NCBI GenBank assembly: GCA_949152475.1
Contig: OX424561.1
Span: forward strand, 20,702,481 to 20,766,480
Length of the DNA: 64,000 bases
From: Terebella lapidaria
Taxonomy: Eukaryota; Annelida; Polychaeta; Terebellida; Terebellidae
Direction of reading: 5' to 3'
This document shows positions 31,980 through 44,174 of the stretch, piece after piece. Each line of letters begins with the position of its first letter. Position 1 is the first letter of the stretch. The translations under genes and the position numbers were made by a program. The notes beneath the pieces are model-generated. The model was not told the DNA's origin, made no database searches, and saw nothing but the letters and a program-made list of their open reading frames with translations.

Positions 31980-32990
31980 CCATGATATTCAGGAATCAAG
32001 AGTGATTGTATGAGAAATCGGTGTGGCTAGTGTCGCTGCTTTTCACCGAAAACATTAGTACTTCAACTGGCAGAGAGGTTTTTGCAAGATTCTAGAGAAT
32101 ATTGTCCTAGTGCCCTGAAAATTTTATTAGCTGCCATCACGAAACAGAAGAGATATGATTTTCTAGCATCGCGATCGGCCTGCTGCAAGTAAATGTACTC
32201 CGTGGTTGCATTCAATATCTGAAAAGACGGTCATGCAATACATCAGGGGCAATTACATGCTTGCTGGGATAAGGCTCGTGGGATATCTTACAGTATAATA
32301 CAAGATGGGGAGTTCATAAAAAAAGTTGAGTGACTTGACATACAGTTGACGTGTTTGCTAATTCTGTTTGAAATTTAAACGTTATTTGCCAGATTGACAT
32401 CGACTTCGAAGTTGGAGTGGAATACGAGCTGGTAGTACCTATTCTGGTAGTACCTATTCTGACCTTTATTAATGTTCCCATGTGCCGGAAAATTAGCTTG
32501 ATATATTTGTTTGCAGTTGCCTTTACTTTGTCAGGTTATTATCACAGTAATATTGCATATAACGAAATATATAACAGAATGTGTTTAATTCTACTTTGTA
32601 GGGGAATTGATAGTTGTATGTCTTTCTATTTCGAATTCACCTGATTTGACACGAATGTTTCTTCCCATCATGCGAATGCAATCACTGTGGTCATACCACT
32701 AAACGAACACAATAATTACCTAGTCTGTTAGGGAAACACTTTCTCTTCTTAATCTTGGTGTTGTCATATAAAGATGCATTGTAGATCATATTGAATCAAG
32801 AAATTAATGCCTCTTTTTATGGATTGATGCAGCAAACAAAAGTTCACTAGATATAGTTAGATTATTTCCGGTCCACACCCAACCAATATCCGGCCTACAA
32901 GATGGTGGTAAATAAAGCAAATACAAGCTCCCTCGTTGTTGTTCACATTCTGGTCGATGGATTAGGCAGGATTCAAGTAATCCTATGTTG
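31980..32990 (+). repeat. Family G copy
   Basis: 'tattcaggaatcaagagtgatt', 'cttcaactggcagagagg', 'gggatatcttacagtataat', 'tagatcatattgaatcaaga' and 'tacaagctccctcgttgttg' match 10.6-11.5 and 55.0-56.0 kb. A 15-base phrase 'ggtagtacctattct' is doubled at 32430-32461. The frame at 32417-32644 has hydrophobic stretches but no recognisable family. Confidence 0.65.
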
Positions 32991-33059
32991 ATATGGTGTC
33001 GCAGAAGAATCCTATCGATTATGGGGTCAATCCCTCAAACGACCTTTGACCCAGGGGCC

Positions 33060-33870
33060 GAAAACAATTTTGGTGAGTCATCCTTGATGCTCATTGCATA
33101 TCTCGGAAACGGTGCATCGTAGAACGAAACGGACGTTATTTTCGGACTCGTGACACTAGACAAACATCTCTTAGGGGTATGTTAGGTGAACAAAGCCCTG
33201 GGCCAAATTTTTTTTGTTGAGTCGGCGTTTTTCATTTTAGGAATCTCGGAAACAGTACGCCGTAGAGCGAAACGGACGTTATTTTCGGACTCGTGACACT
33301 AGACAAACATGTCTTTGGGGTATGTTGGGTGAACTTGGCCCTGGGCCAAATTTTTTTTCGCTGAGTCGGTGCTTTTCATTTTCGGCCAAATCTCGGAAAC
33401 GGTGCGTCGTACAGCGAAACGGACGTTATATATATATTTTCTTGCCATGACTCGTGACACTAGACAAATATGTCTTAGGTATCTTGGGTAAACTTGGTCC
33501 TGGGCCAAATTTTTTTTTGTTGAGTCGGCGTTTTTCATTTTCGGCCATATCTCGGAAATGGTGCGTCGTGGAGCAAAATGGACGTTATTTTCGGGCTAAT
33601 GGTACTAGACGAACATGTCTGAGGGGGTGTCTTGGGTGAACTTGGCTCTGGGCCAAAATTGTTTTTGCTGACTTGACATTTTTCATTTTTGGCCATATCT
33701 CGGAAACGATGCGTCGTAAATGAAACGGATGTTATTTTGGACTCGTGGTACTAGACAAACATGTCTTAGGGGTATGTTGGGTGAACTTGTCCCTGGGCCA
33801 AATCTTTTTTCTGCTGAGTCGGCATTTTTCATATCTCAGAAACGGGGCATTGTAGAGTGAAACAGATGTT
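33060..33870 (+). repeat. Minisatellite, ~6 units of 140-158 bp
   Basis: The anchor 'tctcggaaacggtgcgtcgt' recurs at about 33103, 33244, 33392, 33550, 33699 and 33835. Units also share 'gcgaaacggacgttatttt', 'actcgtgacactagacaaac', 'tgggtgaacttggccctggg' and 'tttttcattttcggcca'. One unit carries an extra 'tatatatat' expansion near 33430. The frames at 33299-33538 and 33454-33639 read through it and are not genes. Confidence 0.9.
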
Positions 33871-34139
33871 ACCTATGAATTTCAGTCGAAATGCCCCAAG
33901 GCATCTTCAGGTCTTGACGTGTAGTTACTATTTGCAGCAATAGGGCTATACCCAAAGGAGTGGCATATGGTTTTAAGTGTACATATATGCATCAATAATA
34001 ATAATGATTCTCGCCCGTTCGCACAAATCACATCAAAGTGTACGAACTTTAAATAAGTAGACTGCGATGCATCCATAAATGGCATGAATGAAGCAGAGAG
34101 TCCAACGCCCATTAAATGGAAGGAAAGTCAAACGTGTTC

Positions 34140-35480
34140 GTTGCAATACTTATTACAGTCCCGGAAACTAGAATAAGAAAATCTGGACATTACTGAACGT
34201 GACAACTCGCCTATCGATAGTCTCGGCTGTGTGCGGTGCAAGAACAACAGATATTTTTATTCTTTATTTCGTGCCCTCTGGGTAATGGAATAACCGTTGC
34301 AAATGAACTGTACTAGATGTAACGATGCTAACGGTAGACATTTTTTGAAAAAATTTCCTATTTTAGGAATTATGTTCAATATTCCTTACTATAGTGTTGT
34401 GCAAACTTTGTAAACCACAACAGGTGTACAGTAAAAGCTATACCATTTCATACACTGTCTGCCCCTGATGATGCCAGTGTGGGCTTTGTTTCCATTGCAA
34501 AATGTTGTATTTTACGTTTGCTATTGTTATCAAAATCTAGTTGTATTGGTGGTAATAGGTGGATACTTACATTGTAACGATTTTAGACGGATGAAAGGGA
34601 CTTATATATACATATATTAATATAGAACGGACAGACCCAAGGACCCGTGTACCCTGCATTATGCAAATACATGCGACCTGAGAACTTGGACTGATCAGCC
34701 TGTTCAATAGAAACCTCCAGAACTGGAACGATAGCGTTAATTATAAAGATGACACGACGCCAGTATCGGATGAACGGACTCTCATGAATTATATCATGAT
34801 AGGTTGTTTAATTAAATCAAGAGACGTGAATTGCAGTCGTGATTCCTTGTGATGTATGTGCGTGAACGAATGAAGTACACGAAAATCGGTACACAGTGAC
34901 AATACATGGCTCACACATCCCATTGACAGTCACGTAATCGACCACCCGAGGTTCTTAATTGTCCCGGGCTCATAGGCCGAAAATGTGTCTACAATATGAT
35001 GCAAGTGAACACATCAGATATAATGATTAATGCGACCAATTTCGTGTGGATACTCAATGTCCTATTATAATTACATTCAAGATCTACACGAGCTTTGTCC
35101 CATACCCAAATAACCTTACTTCCTTTCATATTTGTTACCATATTACACAATCTGTCATCCGGCTGCAATAAAAGAAAGACTATTATGCAAATGTAATTTG
35201 CACGAGCAAACATTAGTGTCCTGTCTTGCTATGCAGACGTTACATGGGAGTCATTACTTTCAAGACCACTTTAGCGGAATGTGGCATGATAGAAAGGATA
35301 GTGGCGTGACAGGATATTAGATTATGCCTGACTTCTTTGGTTTTGTGATGATATAGTATCCTGGTTAATATAACTTCTCTATTTCAGACCAGTAAACATG
35401 TAAATATAGCTTCTGTAATGTTATTAACAAGAGTTGGCTGTGAGAATGAGACAGACAAATATAGACAAGACAAAGTGCTT
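34140..35480 (-). repeat. Family C/F copy, minus strand, with a family S insertion
   Basis: F part 34140-34420 ('actgaacgtgacaactcgcc', 'gccctctgggtaatggaata'), family S module 34440-34580, a 34580-34980 interval of unclear origin, then C part 34980-35480 ('cctatcacagattatttgta'-like end, 'gaacattagtgtcctgtcttgct', 'atgacaggatattag'). The last phrase 'agaccagtaaacatgtaa' is the opposite end of the family. Confidence 0.6.
34440..34580 (-). repeat. Family S module
   Basis: 'cactgtctgcccctgatgatgccagtgtg', 'gctttgtttccattgcaaaa', 'ttgtattttacgtttg' and 'ggtggtaatag.tggatacttacatt' match 56485-56665 in the same orientation. Confidence 0.75.
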
Positions 35481-35574
35481 GAGGAACATAACAACTGCGT
35501 CCTTTTTGAACCGACCAAATTATGATAATTTTTTTAACCAAATAATGACCCAGGTTTTGTGACGTTATTATACG

Positions 35575-35865
35575 TGAGTTTTAGAAGTGATGGGGTCTGT
35601 AAATCACCAGTATTACATCAAAGTAGAGTTGAAGATTGAACGAAATGAATTTAGCAGATTCATTTCTCTGATATATACATCCCTCTGAGATCCCCTACAC
35701 TCAGTACATGTTTCTGCCATTAGGCTGTTCCATTATCGTATACAAGGAGATCTGACTGCCATAATATTGCTCGTTACGTAACATTAGGAATTGACTGTTA
35801 TGTCACAGGACAAACCTACCTGCAAGTAATCACGATTGTCGTCTGTATATGAATACCTGAAAAGA
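35575..35865 (-). repeat. Family M copy
   Basis: This is the reverse complement of 29.29-29.61 kb, placed between C/F and B exactly as there. Confidence 0.7.
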
Positions 35866-35874
35866 ATATATCAG

Positions 35875-36525
35875 CAGTGACGTAAATCCCATTTAGAGGC
35901 TGTCCGATGCTGCACATATGGATTGATTTTTTTTCTTCCATTCAAGTTTCCATGGGAACAGATCCTGGAACTTATCCAGTAGCACTAGATAACTACACTG
36001 AAAATATTGCCCAATCAGAGGTTTGTCAAAATATAGTCAGAAACTTGTTTTTCTGACAAGTTTGCAATCGTCGAGTTCGTGACCAGTTTTGGACTCACAG
36101 CAGCTGGATCATTTCGTCAAAACCTAATCATGCCTTTGTCAGAAATTGATATTCGGTTAGTCGCAATTGATGTCACAAGTGATTACAACCATAACAACAC
36201 CATCCAAATGACAAATGGATGCTTTGTACTCTTTTGTGAGAAATTGATTTTATATCGTTGAAAATCACTGTACTGGTCGGTAATCTGTACAAGTAGAATA
36301 GTGTTTTAGCAAATATCAACATTATAGGGCATTGTGATGAAGTAAGTATAAGCTAAAACGTTTTAGGTGGAGCTGGATTGCGATCTTAGATAGGCATACT
36401 GGCCGGGTATGCATGTAAATGCTAATAATTCTACATTGTCTCAGAGAACATTCCCTGTTGGTTCAACGAATTTTGTTTGAAATCGTGCACACAAATTGCA
36501 TAATAGCAGGTGATGTCTTGTTTCA
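35875..36525. other. Unassigned DNA
   Basis: No feature is recognised. The 60-codon frame at 36079-36261 has no supporting signal. A short direct repeat 'ggtgatgtcttgtttcaact' occurs at 36510-36529 and 36531-36550. Confidence 0.35.
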
Positions 36526-36529
36526 ACTA

Positions 36530-37215
36530 TGGGTGATGTCTTGTTTCAACTGTGAGCTAAAATACACGTGTCCCAAGTACTGATGAATTCCACACGCCCG
36601 ACTGATAGCAGAAAGATAGCTTTTGTCATGCAAGTCTATGTGATTATTCATACTGGTGGCAGCGTACACGGCATTTACGTGTGTCAATGTCTTTTTAGCT
36701 ATGGAAACTTCTTGAAGTACTGAAGATGACATGACACAAATTACAAAAAAAACCCCGAGGAGTTCACGTTTGTGATTTACCTGTTTCAGGTAAATGTAGT
36801 CAATAGTAATTGTACATTTTCTCACAACTTTTCATTCGTAAGAAACATCTCGTGGTTGTAATTTGGTTATTATACATATTATACATATTCACTATTGCCA
36901 GTCAATCTATGAATAGATGAATGTGATAATTTTATACCACGAAATTTTGACAATACCAATGAGAAACTTGAAAGACAAACTTTCTGGGATAGGGATGAAG
37001 CCCTAGTTGCACTAGAGTAAAAAGTACCATTGATTAGTGTGCATCATGGATGTTTTAAACACGTCGAGGTTGTGAATCTCTCTTTTTGCACGGAGCTTAA
37101 CGGTACGGACGTGTGATGAATATCATTGTCAAAGCGCCTGGCAGCCCTGATGCATCTCATTCTTAATCTCCACCGAGCAGCCACCATGCTCATGATATCG
37201 ATATGAACACCAGGT
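36530..37215 (+). repeat. Family B copy
   Basis: 'atggaaacttcttgaagtac', 'attttgacaataccaatgag', 'acacgtcgaggttgtgaatc', 'tgatgcatctcattct' and 'gcagccaccatgctcatgat' are shared with the copies at 1.35 kb and, inverted, 28.05 kb. Confidence 0.7.
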
Positions 37216-37229
37216 TTTATTATCTAGAT

Positions 37230-37392
37230 TCTCTCCGTACACGCTCGTGTACGGAGCCGCTGAAAGGACATGGAAGAAATATTTTTTTGGACATATCGTT
37301 AATGCGTTCCCTTGCATTATTATTGCGTTCCCTGGCAATATTATTGCGTTCCTTTGCGATGTTATTGCGTTCCCTCGCATTCCCGATCAAAT
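37230..37392 (+). repeat. Family K copy with hairpin and GCGTTCCCTCGCA tandem
   Basis: A perfect 11-base inverted pair CTCCGTACACG / CGTGTACGGAG separated by two bases lies at 37232-37255. It is followed by 'gccgctgaaaggacatg' and then five ~20-base repeats of 'attattgcgttccct.gca'. The three overlapping frames here read the tandem. Confidence 0.75.
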
Positions 37393-37439
37393 TGAACAAG
37401 GAACTGGAATACTTTTAGTGATGATCGTATAAAAATAAA

Positions 37440-37585
37440 AACACTTTGACGCCAGTGTGGCTTCAGATATGAATGTTTGGTTGGGCTTTGTTTCTATTCT
37501 GAAAGTTTTTGATATTAGGTTTTTCATTGGCATCATCAAAATTTGGTTAACAGCAGTAATAGGTTGATACATACATTTGATATAT
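37440..37585 (-). repeat. Family S module
   Basis: 'tgacgccagtgtggct', 'gggctttgtttctattctga', 'ggcatcatcaaaatttggtt' and 'taataggttgatacatacat' mark it as S. Confidence 0.7.
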
Positions 37586-37664
37586 GTTTGTGCAACATCT
37601 CGGTAACGGGACAATATCTTCCGAAATCAGACATCAGACATGAGTTTTTCGTGTGAGGTTGGTT

Positions 37665-38800
37665 ACCAGACCTTTGGTCCGAAAACCTATTGCTGTGGCG
37701 TTGTGTCCGTCGTTGTCAATCTACATCTTTAAAGTTCACGTGCGAATCGACTTTCGCACGAAACTGTCTAAAAATATTTCAAGAGGAAGGTAGTTTTTTT
37801 ATTTTCACATTTTTGCCAATATGGTCTTCATTTTTGTCGAAAAACGGTCAATTTTGGTCTTGGGCGGCCATTTTCTCAAAAATTTTCTGAATAGATTTGA
37901 GATTTTTGTTTCAAAAGATTCCCCTCATACACCTCTGTGACGTCTATAAGTTCCGTTGCCCTTGAATTGCCAGTCTGCGTGTGACAGCCATTTTGATTTT
38001 TCGACGGGTCCTGATTGGCACTTTCTCCTATGCTTTATAATTGGACACATTATTCCTTATATATCATATTTATCCTAATCTGTCACTCAATATTGAGATT
38101 AGAAATTAGGAATCAATTGTGGACATATAAGAAATGATATATGCTGAATATTCTCGTGACCTTGAATTTGAACTTTGACATCATTTTCTAGGTCATAGAT
38201 CAGAATGGCTAATATCTCACTTAGGCTTAGAAATAAGCTTTGAAATTAATTGTGAACATATAAGAAATGATAAATGCTGAATATTTTCATGACCTTGAAG
38301 TTGACCTTTGACGTTATTTTCAAGGTCAGAGCACAAAATGACTAAGATCTTGCTTATTATCGACTCTACAATTTGGGAATAGATTGTGTACATATATAAT
38401 ATAGTATATTGATATGATATAATTGAAATGATATCAGCTGAATTTTCTCATGACTAACTTAACTTCACCTTTGACTTTATTTTCAAAGTTGGAGCACAAA
38501 ATGGCTAATATCTCGTTTGCTATCAACTTTATGGCTTAGGAATCAATTGTCAACACATGAAATGATGTATCGTGAGTATTGTTATACCCTCGAATTTGAC
38601 CTCACTTTAATGAGAGATATATGGAGTAAACTCATAGAACACTTCAAGAGAGAGCTTGAATATTAGCAGTATCAAATGGGAAATCATATATTGCAGTTGT
38701 TGACCTTAAATTTGATCTTGATAAGTCATTACGGCAATTTTGATGAAAAAATTATGGTTTACAACTAAACATTTTCCGGTAACCTTTCTTAGCCCTTGGG
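37665..38800 (+). repeat. Family A element with diverged minisatellite
   Basis: It begins 'ggttaccagacctttggtcc', 'gaaaacctattgctgtggcg' and ends 'ggtaacctttcttagcccttggg', giving both A boundaries. Between are about 3-4 units with 'gaccttgaatttgaactttgac' and 'ttcaaggtcagagcacaaaatg'. Both boundaries carry GGTTACC when read inward, a possible short inverted terminus. Confidence 0.7.
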
Positions 38801-38804
38801 TACT

Positions 38805-39360
38805 TTGTTTCAATAAACACGCACTGAAAGTAAGGTCATTATCTGCGATTTCAGACATCGAAATTCATTGCACAATATACACATTTGTAAAACAAAGCAT
38901 GCGTGGCCATTTTCAGTGGGAAAACATGCAATTTCATTCTATGCAAACTATTCCTTAAAGACTCACTATTCCTTGAAGACTTATCCGTTATTGAAAGAAC
39001 GGATATGCAGTTCATTCGCCCCGACTGATGAAATTGCATTCTTCTTTAATCATTAATATGCAAAGATTACTTTGTTTTAAATACATTTCAACTATTGATC
39101 ACGAGTTATTCGGAGTTACATTTTTATTATACAATTTCACCTTCGATTTTTAATAACTAGATCGTGATAATTGCTACTGAATGTTTTCTCTCTCGCTCTC
39201 TCTCTCTTGTTGTATTTACTCTTTGTTGGTAGGGAGTCAATAAAAATGTTTCAATTTATCAGTATGAACGGATACTGCTGTTTTAATGTGACCAGTTATG
39301 ATTGTTTATTGTGTAAACAGTCGTCATGCTGGTCAAGCGATGTGTGATACTCTACTGAAT
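38805..39360. other. Unassigned AT-rich DNA with a CT microsatellite
   Basis: A CT-rich run lies at about 39187-39208. The overlapping frames 38740-39056 on both strands have no recognisable product. Confidence 0.4.
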
Positions 39361-39364
39361 CTCT

Positions 39365-39500
39365 TCATTCTTTAGACGGACAATCTTTATAACGTGGCAA
39401 TAAAACCCACGCATTTTATTAGTTGTTCCAGGCCGTTAACTCGGGATTGACTAAGGCCCAGTCATCCAGTTGGCATCTTTGATATATCACCACAATATCA
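39365..39500 (+). repeat. Family N short repeat
   Basis: 'gtggcaataaaacccacgca', 'gttgttccaggccgttaact' and 'ctaaggcccagtcatccagt' match 2.91 kb and, inverted, 17.06 kb. Confidence 0.6.
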
Positions 39501-39784
39501 CAGGAAAAACTCGGACTTTTGTCTGAATCACTTCAATGATTTTCGCGAAGAACTGTCGATAACTGATGAGCACATTCACTTGATGAAACTAGTAATTAAT
39601 TCCCCAAGAACGATCTTCTGTTGATTGTTTTGTTGACGGATGTTTTTGTCCATATCTTAACTACTGAAAAATATTATACATGCTCCTGTATTCATACTTG
39701 TACTGTGGTACATGTATTATAGGTTTCACATCCAGGAACAGCTATACGTGAAATGACCAAGCGTATTTAAGATCGTGTTATTAT

Positions 39785-40740
39785 CAAAATTAAGTGTGTT
39801 GATATGTATATAATGCTTGTTTGCATTTTTCATATTATATTATCACTTTATCTGGCATGACATTGTTGATAAACACATCATGTCTGGGATAATGTACCCA
39901 ATGATTACATCTACTGCGGCTCAATCTACTCAAACGGACATTTCATCTGTGCGTTTCACCAGTCTGTATTCGTATGTCATTTGGTTGTTCACGCTATATT
40001 ATGCGATATCGACATTTTAACAACTAATATTGCGAACATTATCAACAATATTTGATGGTTGTGTTGCAGGACATGGGTTCAGCAAGATTCATATCTAAAG
40101 CTTTTGGCTCTTCTTTGATGAATAAAAGCTGCAGGTCAATCCAATAGAACATTATTGAATGACATAGTTGTCGATAAAACAATTGGAAATATGCATACAT
40201 TGAAGGAACCACATTTTGTTTCCAGACTAGTTATTTATTGAATAGCAGGTAATAGTTATAATTGTACTTATACTGATCTTTCATATCAACAAGGATTATG
40301 ATTAAAATTGCAATATAATGGACTCCCTCAAAAATACTCTCAATTCAGTATTTTCCTGAAACCCGTGTTTTCCTTCCAAACGACCCTGCATCACCTCCAG
40401 CTACTTCTCCCCTTGCGCTGGAAACCCACAATTGATGATACCCAGAGGTACAAGATTGTGCGGCGTCCTGGGCCCGACAACAAGTGGTAATCTGCATATA
40501 TCAGGACCTGACTAATTTCGGACACTGCTTCTACGACATATCTGCAAGAGTCAGAACTGTGTGTATCCATCTATTATCACAACATTTTGTGTAGTGTGTT
40601 GTTGTATGTTGATTTAACGGGTTATAATGCTATGTGATATTCCATTGGCAGTTTTATTCCCAAAGTTTATATATCCTCGATTAACACATATTTGTGGTAC
40701 CGATGTTTGTTTACTTTCAGACCATGTAATAAAAAGGATA
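39785..40740 (-). repeat. Family E copy, minus strand, uninterrupted
   Basis: It contains the reverse complement of all E landmarks, from 'cccaatgattacatctactgcgg' to 'ggtacaagattgtgcggcgt', 'taatctgcatatatcaggac' and 'ggtaccgatgtttgtttact'. The last phrase is the target in which the 2.5-kb element sits in the 18.6-22.4 kb copy, so this copy is an empty site for it. Confidence 0.7.
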
Positions 40741-40843
40741 TAAGGTGCATTACTAACAGCATAATAATAGCATAATAATATTCAACAAGTGATCATTTTT
40801 TTCATTATTTTTTTTTTCATTTTTTTCAATTAAATAAAGATTA

Positions 40844-40945
40844 ATTTACGTAATCCAAGGAATAAAACTATCTCAGAAAAAATGGCTAGTAAATATTTAC
40901 GTAATCCAAGGAATAAAACTATCTCAGAAAAAATGGCTAGTAAAT
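40844..40945 (+). repeat. Exact 51-bp tandem duplication
   Basis: The unit from 'atttacgtaatccaaggaat' to 'aatggctagtaaat' occurs twice without differences, after a T-rich tract. Confidence 0.9.
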
Positions 40946-41223
40946 AATATCTTGTTATAACTTTTCAACAACAACAAAAGATTTCTGATGTAAAACTTTC
41001 GTACATGTGGATCGGCATGCAGTATTATGAGCAATTGAGGATTCTATGTGAATAATATAATACTGATTATTCCATACAAGGCTATCGATGGAGGTTCATT
41101 GATTCTACGAGGAGGCTCTACGATTGAGGTGAATGATAATTTGCTGTCCTTATTTTTGTTGCGGCAATGTTCTATCTGCGTGTATTCATTACATGTACAT
41201 ATATTAACCAAAGTGTACGTATA

Positions 41224-41480
41224 TTAATACACATAAAATCGTGGGGTAATCCAGGATACACGGGTGATATTTTTCCAGGATACACATGCTACCATCCGTG
41301 GTGCAAAGTGTTCAAATTTCGAATACATTAGACTGCTAGAATTCCAAATAATACTTGTGGTTCCGGAAACTAGAAAACAGTAAGGAAATGTGGACGCTAC
41401 TGAACGTGATAATTTGTCTATCCAGTTTCTGACGTATTCTGTTACAATAACGAGTAGAGGCAAAGCCGCCACTTACCTAC
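41224..41480 (-). repeat. Family C/F, F end
   Basis: 'aggatacacatgctaccatccgtggtgcaaa' (in pieces), 'ttccggaaactagaaaacag' and 'aaatgtggacgctactgaacgtga' match the F end near 13.99, 34.15, 59.78 and 63.94 kb. The minus-strand frame here is inside the repeat. Confidence 0.6.
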
Positions 41481-41484
41481 CTAC

Positions 41485-42860
41485 ACATATTCACTAAAAG
41501 CTGATCCATCGGATTCACTTGTTGTCCAGACCTGTATAAATGATGCCATTCACGTACATTAATATGCCTTCTGGAGAAATGAAAGATGGAAGACAGAAAT
41601 TGTAAAACGTTGTGCGCAACTGTATCAGATAAAAATAAATGGATAGAGGTGTCTTCTCCTTGTACAATTTGAGATTTTTGTTTTTGTTTTCACAAACATG
41701 TCTGTATTTTCTCCAGGCCTGGGTTCTGTGTATGGAGTTGGACAACACCGATGTGGTCAGCTTGAAATCAAATCCAAAATTAGGTTTATTGAAAGCCTTG
41801 TGGGCATATAGATACCCAAGAAGCACACCGACTGAAACACGGAAAGTAAATTGAAGCCAAATATCCCTGTACTCTTAAGAACAACAGACTGAAATCGCGA
41901 ACCCCTGGTGGGACTTATTATCCTAATCAGGATCTAGCACAGCAGGGTACGCAGTCGGATATTATGAAATCATCTTTACATGAAACGCAGACGACTCTTC
42001 CTGATCACATGTTCTGATAACACTATAATTAACAAACATACTTAAACTGAGTTAATAACTATAATGTGCATCTTACATCCTATTCACCCTATGTGTTGTA
42101 TTCGTGTAATCATGCTCTTGCTTACCTGCATTTGTGTAGATTTTGGACTCTTTTTGGTAGGCTAATTAATATATTCACACAATATACATGAGCATATGAA
42201 TATCAACACAAAAAATATATTATTATTTCAAATATGGAAACACACGCACAAACACAAATTTATGTCACCCATACCACACGTTGATTGCACCTAGTGTCAT
42301 TTAATAAAACATAGGCGAGATACTCCTAGTACTCAGCCATTATACAATCGGACTTTGTACCATTAGTAAATAGGTTAGGCGAATCGCCTAACATATCATG
42401 CAATTGGTGCACAGCCATCTTAACATGCGCAGCAGAATCGTTTAACATGACTTTTGATAGTGATTTATGGGCAATTGCTAGAGGTTGTGGGTGAATGCAT
42501 TTCCTGCCATGGTGTAGGGCAGTGGCGGATCAAGGCGGGGGGCCACGCACAGTTCTTATGTAGGAAAAGTCAGTGTGTTCATGCATCACGTGGTTGCCAT
42601 GACAAGAGTCTCATATTCAAAGGATTTCGAAACAATTAGTGGTATTCACTGTTCATGTCCCAGAATCACCTTTGTACACAACATACGACCTAAGTGGAAA
42701 CAAACTTCTGGATAGTGACAAAGCTTGACAAAACCGCTCTCTCCAAATCTTCTGTGACATCATCAGGGCACAATAATGGACGTTCCTAATGTTCAGCAGA
42801 ATTTCATGTACGTTTTTTTCTCAACCAGGCTACAGATAAAGAGTGGCTGTCGATTGTTTC
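41485..42860. other. Unassigned DNA
   Basis: The 103-codon minus-strand frame at 41515-41826 and the opposing 71-codon frame overlap and neither shows a domain. 'cagtggcggatcaaggcggg' near 42530 is a phrase often found in transposon termini but I find no partner here. Confidence 0.35.
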
Positions 42861-42864
42861 CAGT

Positions 42865-43150
42865 CAGGTTAGTAGAATCCACTCAATTCAGTATGGCTAT
42901 AGCTTGATTGACTACAATCTGATGCGATGATTAGAGCTGACACATATAAAAGCAGGAGATGAGGTGCATTATGACATTATGATGAAGATGGATTGATGGT
43001 CAAAAAAACGTTCGGCATAATGTTATGGGGGAATATAGAACTATAGGTACAGATCTATTCAGACTCAGGTTGTTGATAAGTCGTTGATGTATCTGGCTGC
43101 TTTACGGCTTGTTGTTTGACATAAATCTTATATGTACTTGGAAAGATACC
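42865..43150 (-). repeat. Family J copy
   Basis: 'gatgattagagctgacac', 'aaaagcaggagatgaggtgc', 'attatgatgaagatggattga' and 'ggctgctttacggctt' are homologous to 17.77-17.99 kb and, inverted, to 13.04 and 52.69 kb. Confidence 0.55.
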
Positions 43151-43296
43151 ACATTGTGTACATACATATAGGTTTGGTAGTGGTAATGAGGGTAAGATTT
43201 AGACTACACCCTCATAAATCTACTAAAAGGTTAATAACCACACGAGGACTGTTTTCATGTACAATTGAGTCAAAGTAATACATAATCACCTCTTAA

Positions 43297-43805
43297 AGCA
43301 GCTGCCTTCGAAACAGGCAATATCTTTCGAAAACTATATTTCATACTAAACATGTGAAATTACCTGAATGACACGTACTCACATCAAATGTTATGACTAC
43401 AACCAAGTCTTTTGGGGGAATTTTGCTCATTTGAGCAGGTGGTTCACGCGTCAATACAGGAACTGTATCCATCACACGCAGATGTAAACAAAGCATAAAA
43501 GTGCGAAATGGACTGGCAATTCCACGCACACCATATCATTGATTATTTTGTCAGAACTACACTATATATGCAGATACAAACTGAAAGATGTGCTCGATTT
43601 GGACTTTTAAAGGCACTTTGAACATTTGTTTACATTCGGGCTTGATGGATACATCTCGTTTGTTTATATACAAACCTGAAATAAAATGTGTGTTAAAACG
43701 GACGGAAAACCGACTCGGACGGGCTGTAATCGTCAAAATCAATGTGCATATTTGTATTGAAATTTAGTTTTGAAAAAAATATTGTATACATCGAAGGCAG
43801 CTGCT
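43297..43805 (+). mobile_element. Family D MITE, copy 2
   Basis: Left TIR AGCAGCTGCCTTCGA and right TIR (inward AGCAGCTGCCTTCGA) are the best preserved of the three copies. Flanks are TTAA (43293-43296) and TCAA. The length is 509 bp. Confidence 0.75.
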
Positions 43806-43934
43806 TCAATGACAAATGACCATATTACTGATTCTTTTACATGCAACATTCTGAGCTCGCATCGATAATAATTCTGAGTTGACCACACATGGTCGGTTCC
43901 CAATATGAACTGCTATCGAATCGTGTGTCATTAT

Positions 43935-44170
43935 TATACAGTTGCTTTAGAAGTAATATGGTCCCGTAAATCACCACTATCACATCGAAATATAATTGAA
44001 GAATGATCTATTTCGAGTCAGTAAATTCCTGCCTCTGGTAAATGCATTCAGTTTGAATCTATTACACTAAGTACATGTTTCTGCGATACGTTTCTTTCGT
44101 AATCAAATACTAGATCTGACTGCCGTAATACTCCTCGTTATGTGACACTGGGTTAGGTGACCGGACAATT
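43935..44170 (-). repeat. Family M copy, diverged
   Basis: 'tgctttagaagtaatatggtcc', 'gtaaatcaccactatcacatcg', 'gtacatgtttctgcgatacg' and 'gatctgactgccgtaatactcctcgtta' (in pieces) correspond to 35.58-35.80 kb. Confidence 0.6.
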
Positions 44171-44174
44171 TTGG

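Noticed and set aside
33299-33639. Genes on both strands over the 33-kb minisatellite
   Set aside because: The frames read through 140-158-bp tandem units and repeat their own peptide with the DNA period.
39185-39210. Polypyrimidine tract marking a splice acceptor
   Set aside because: It is a simple CT microsatellite with no following AG-exon pattern that I can support.
41515-41826. 103-codon minus-strand gene
   Set aside because: No domain, and an equally long antisense frame overlaps; the length is within chance for AT-rich DNA of this size.
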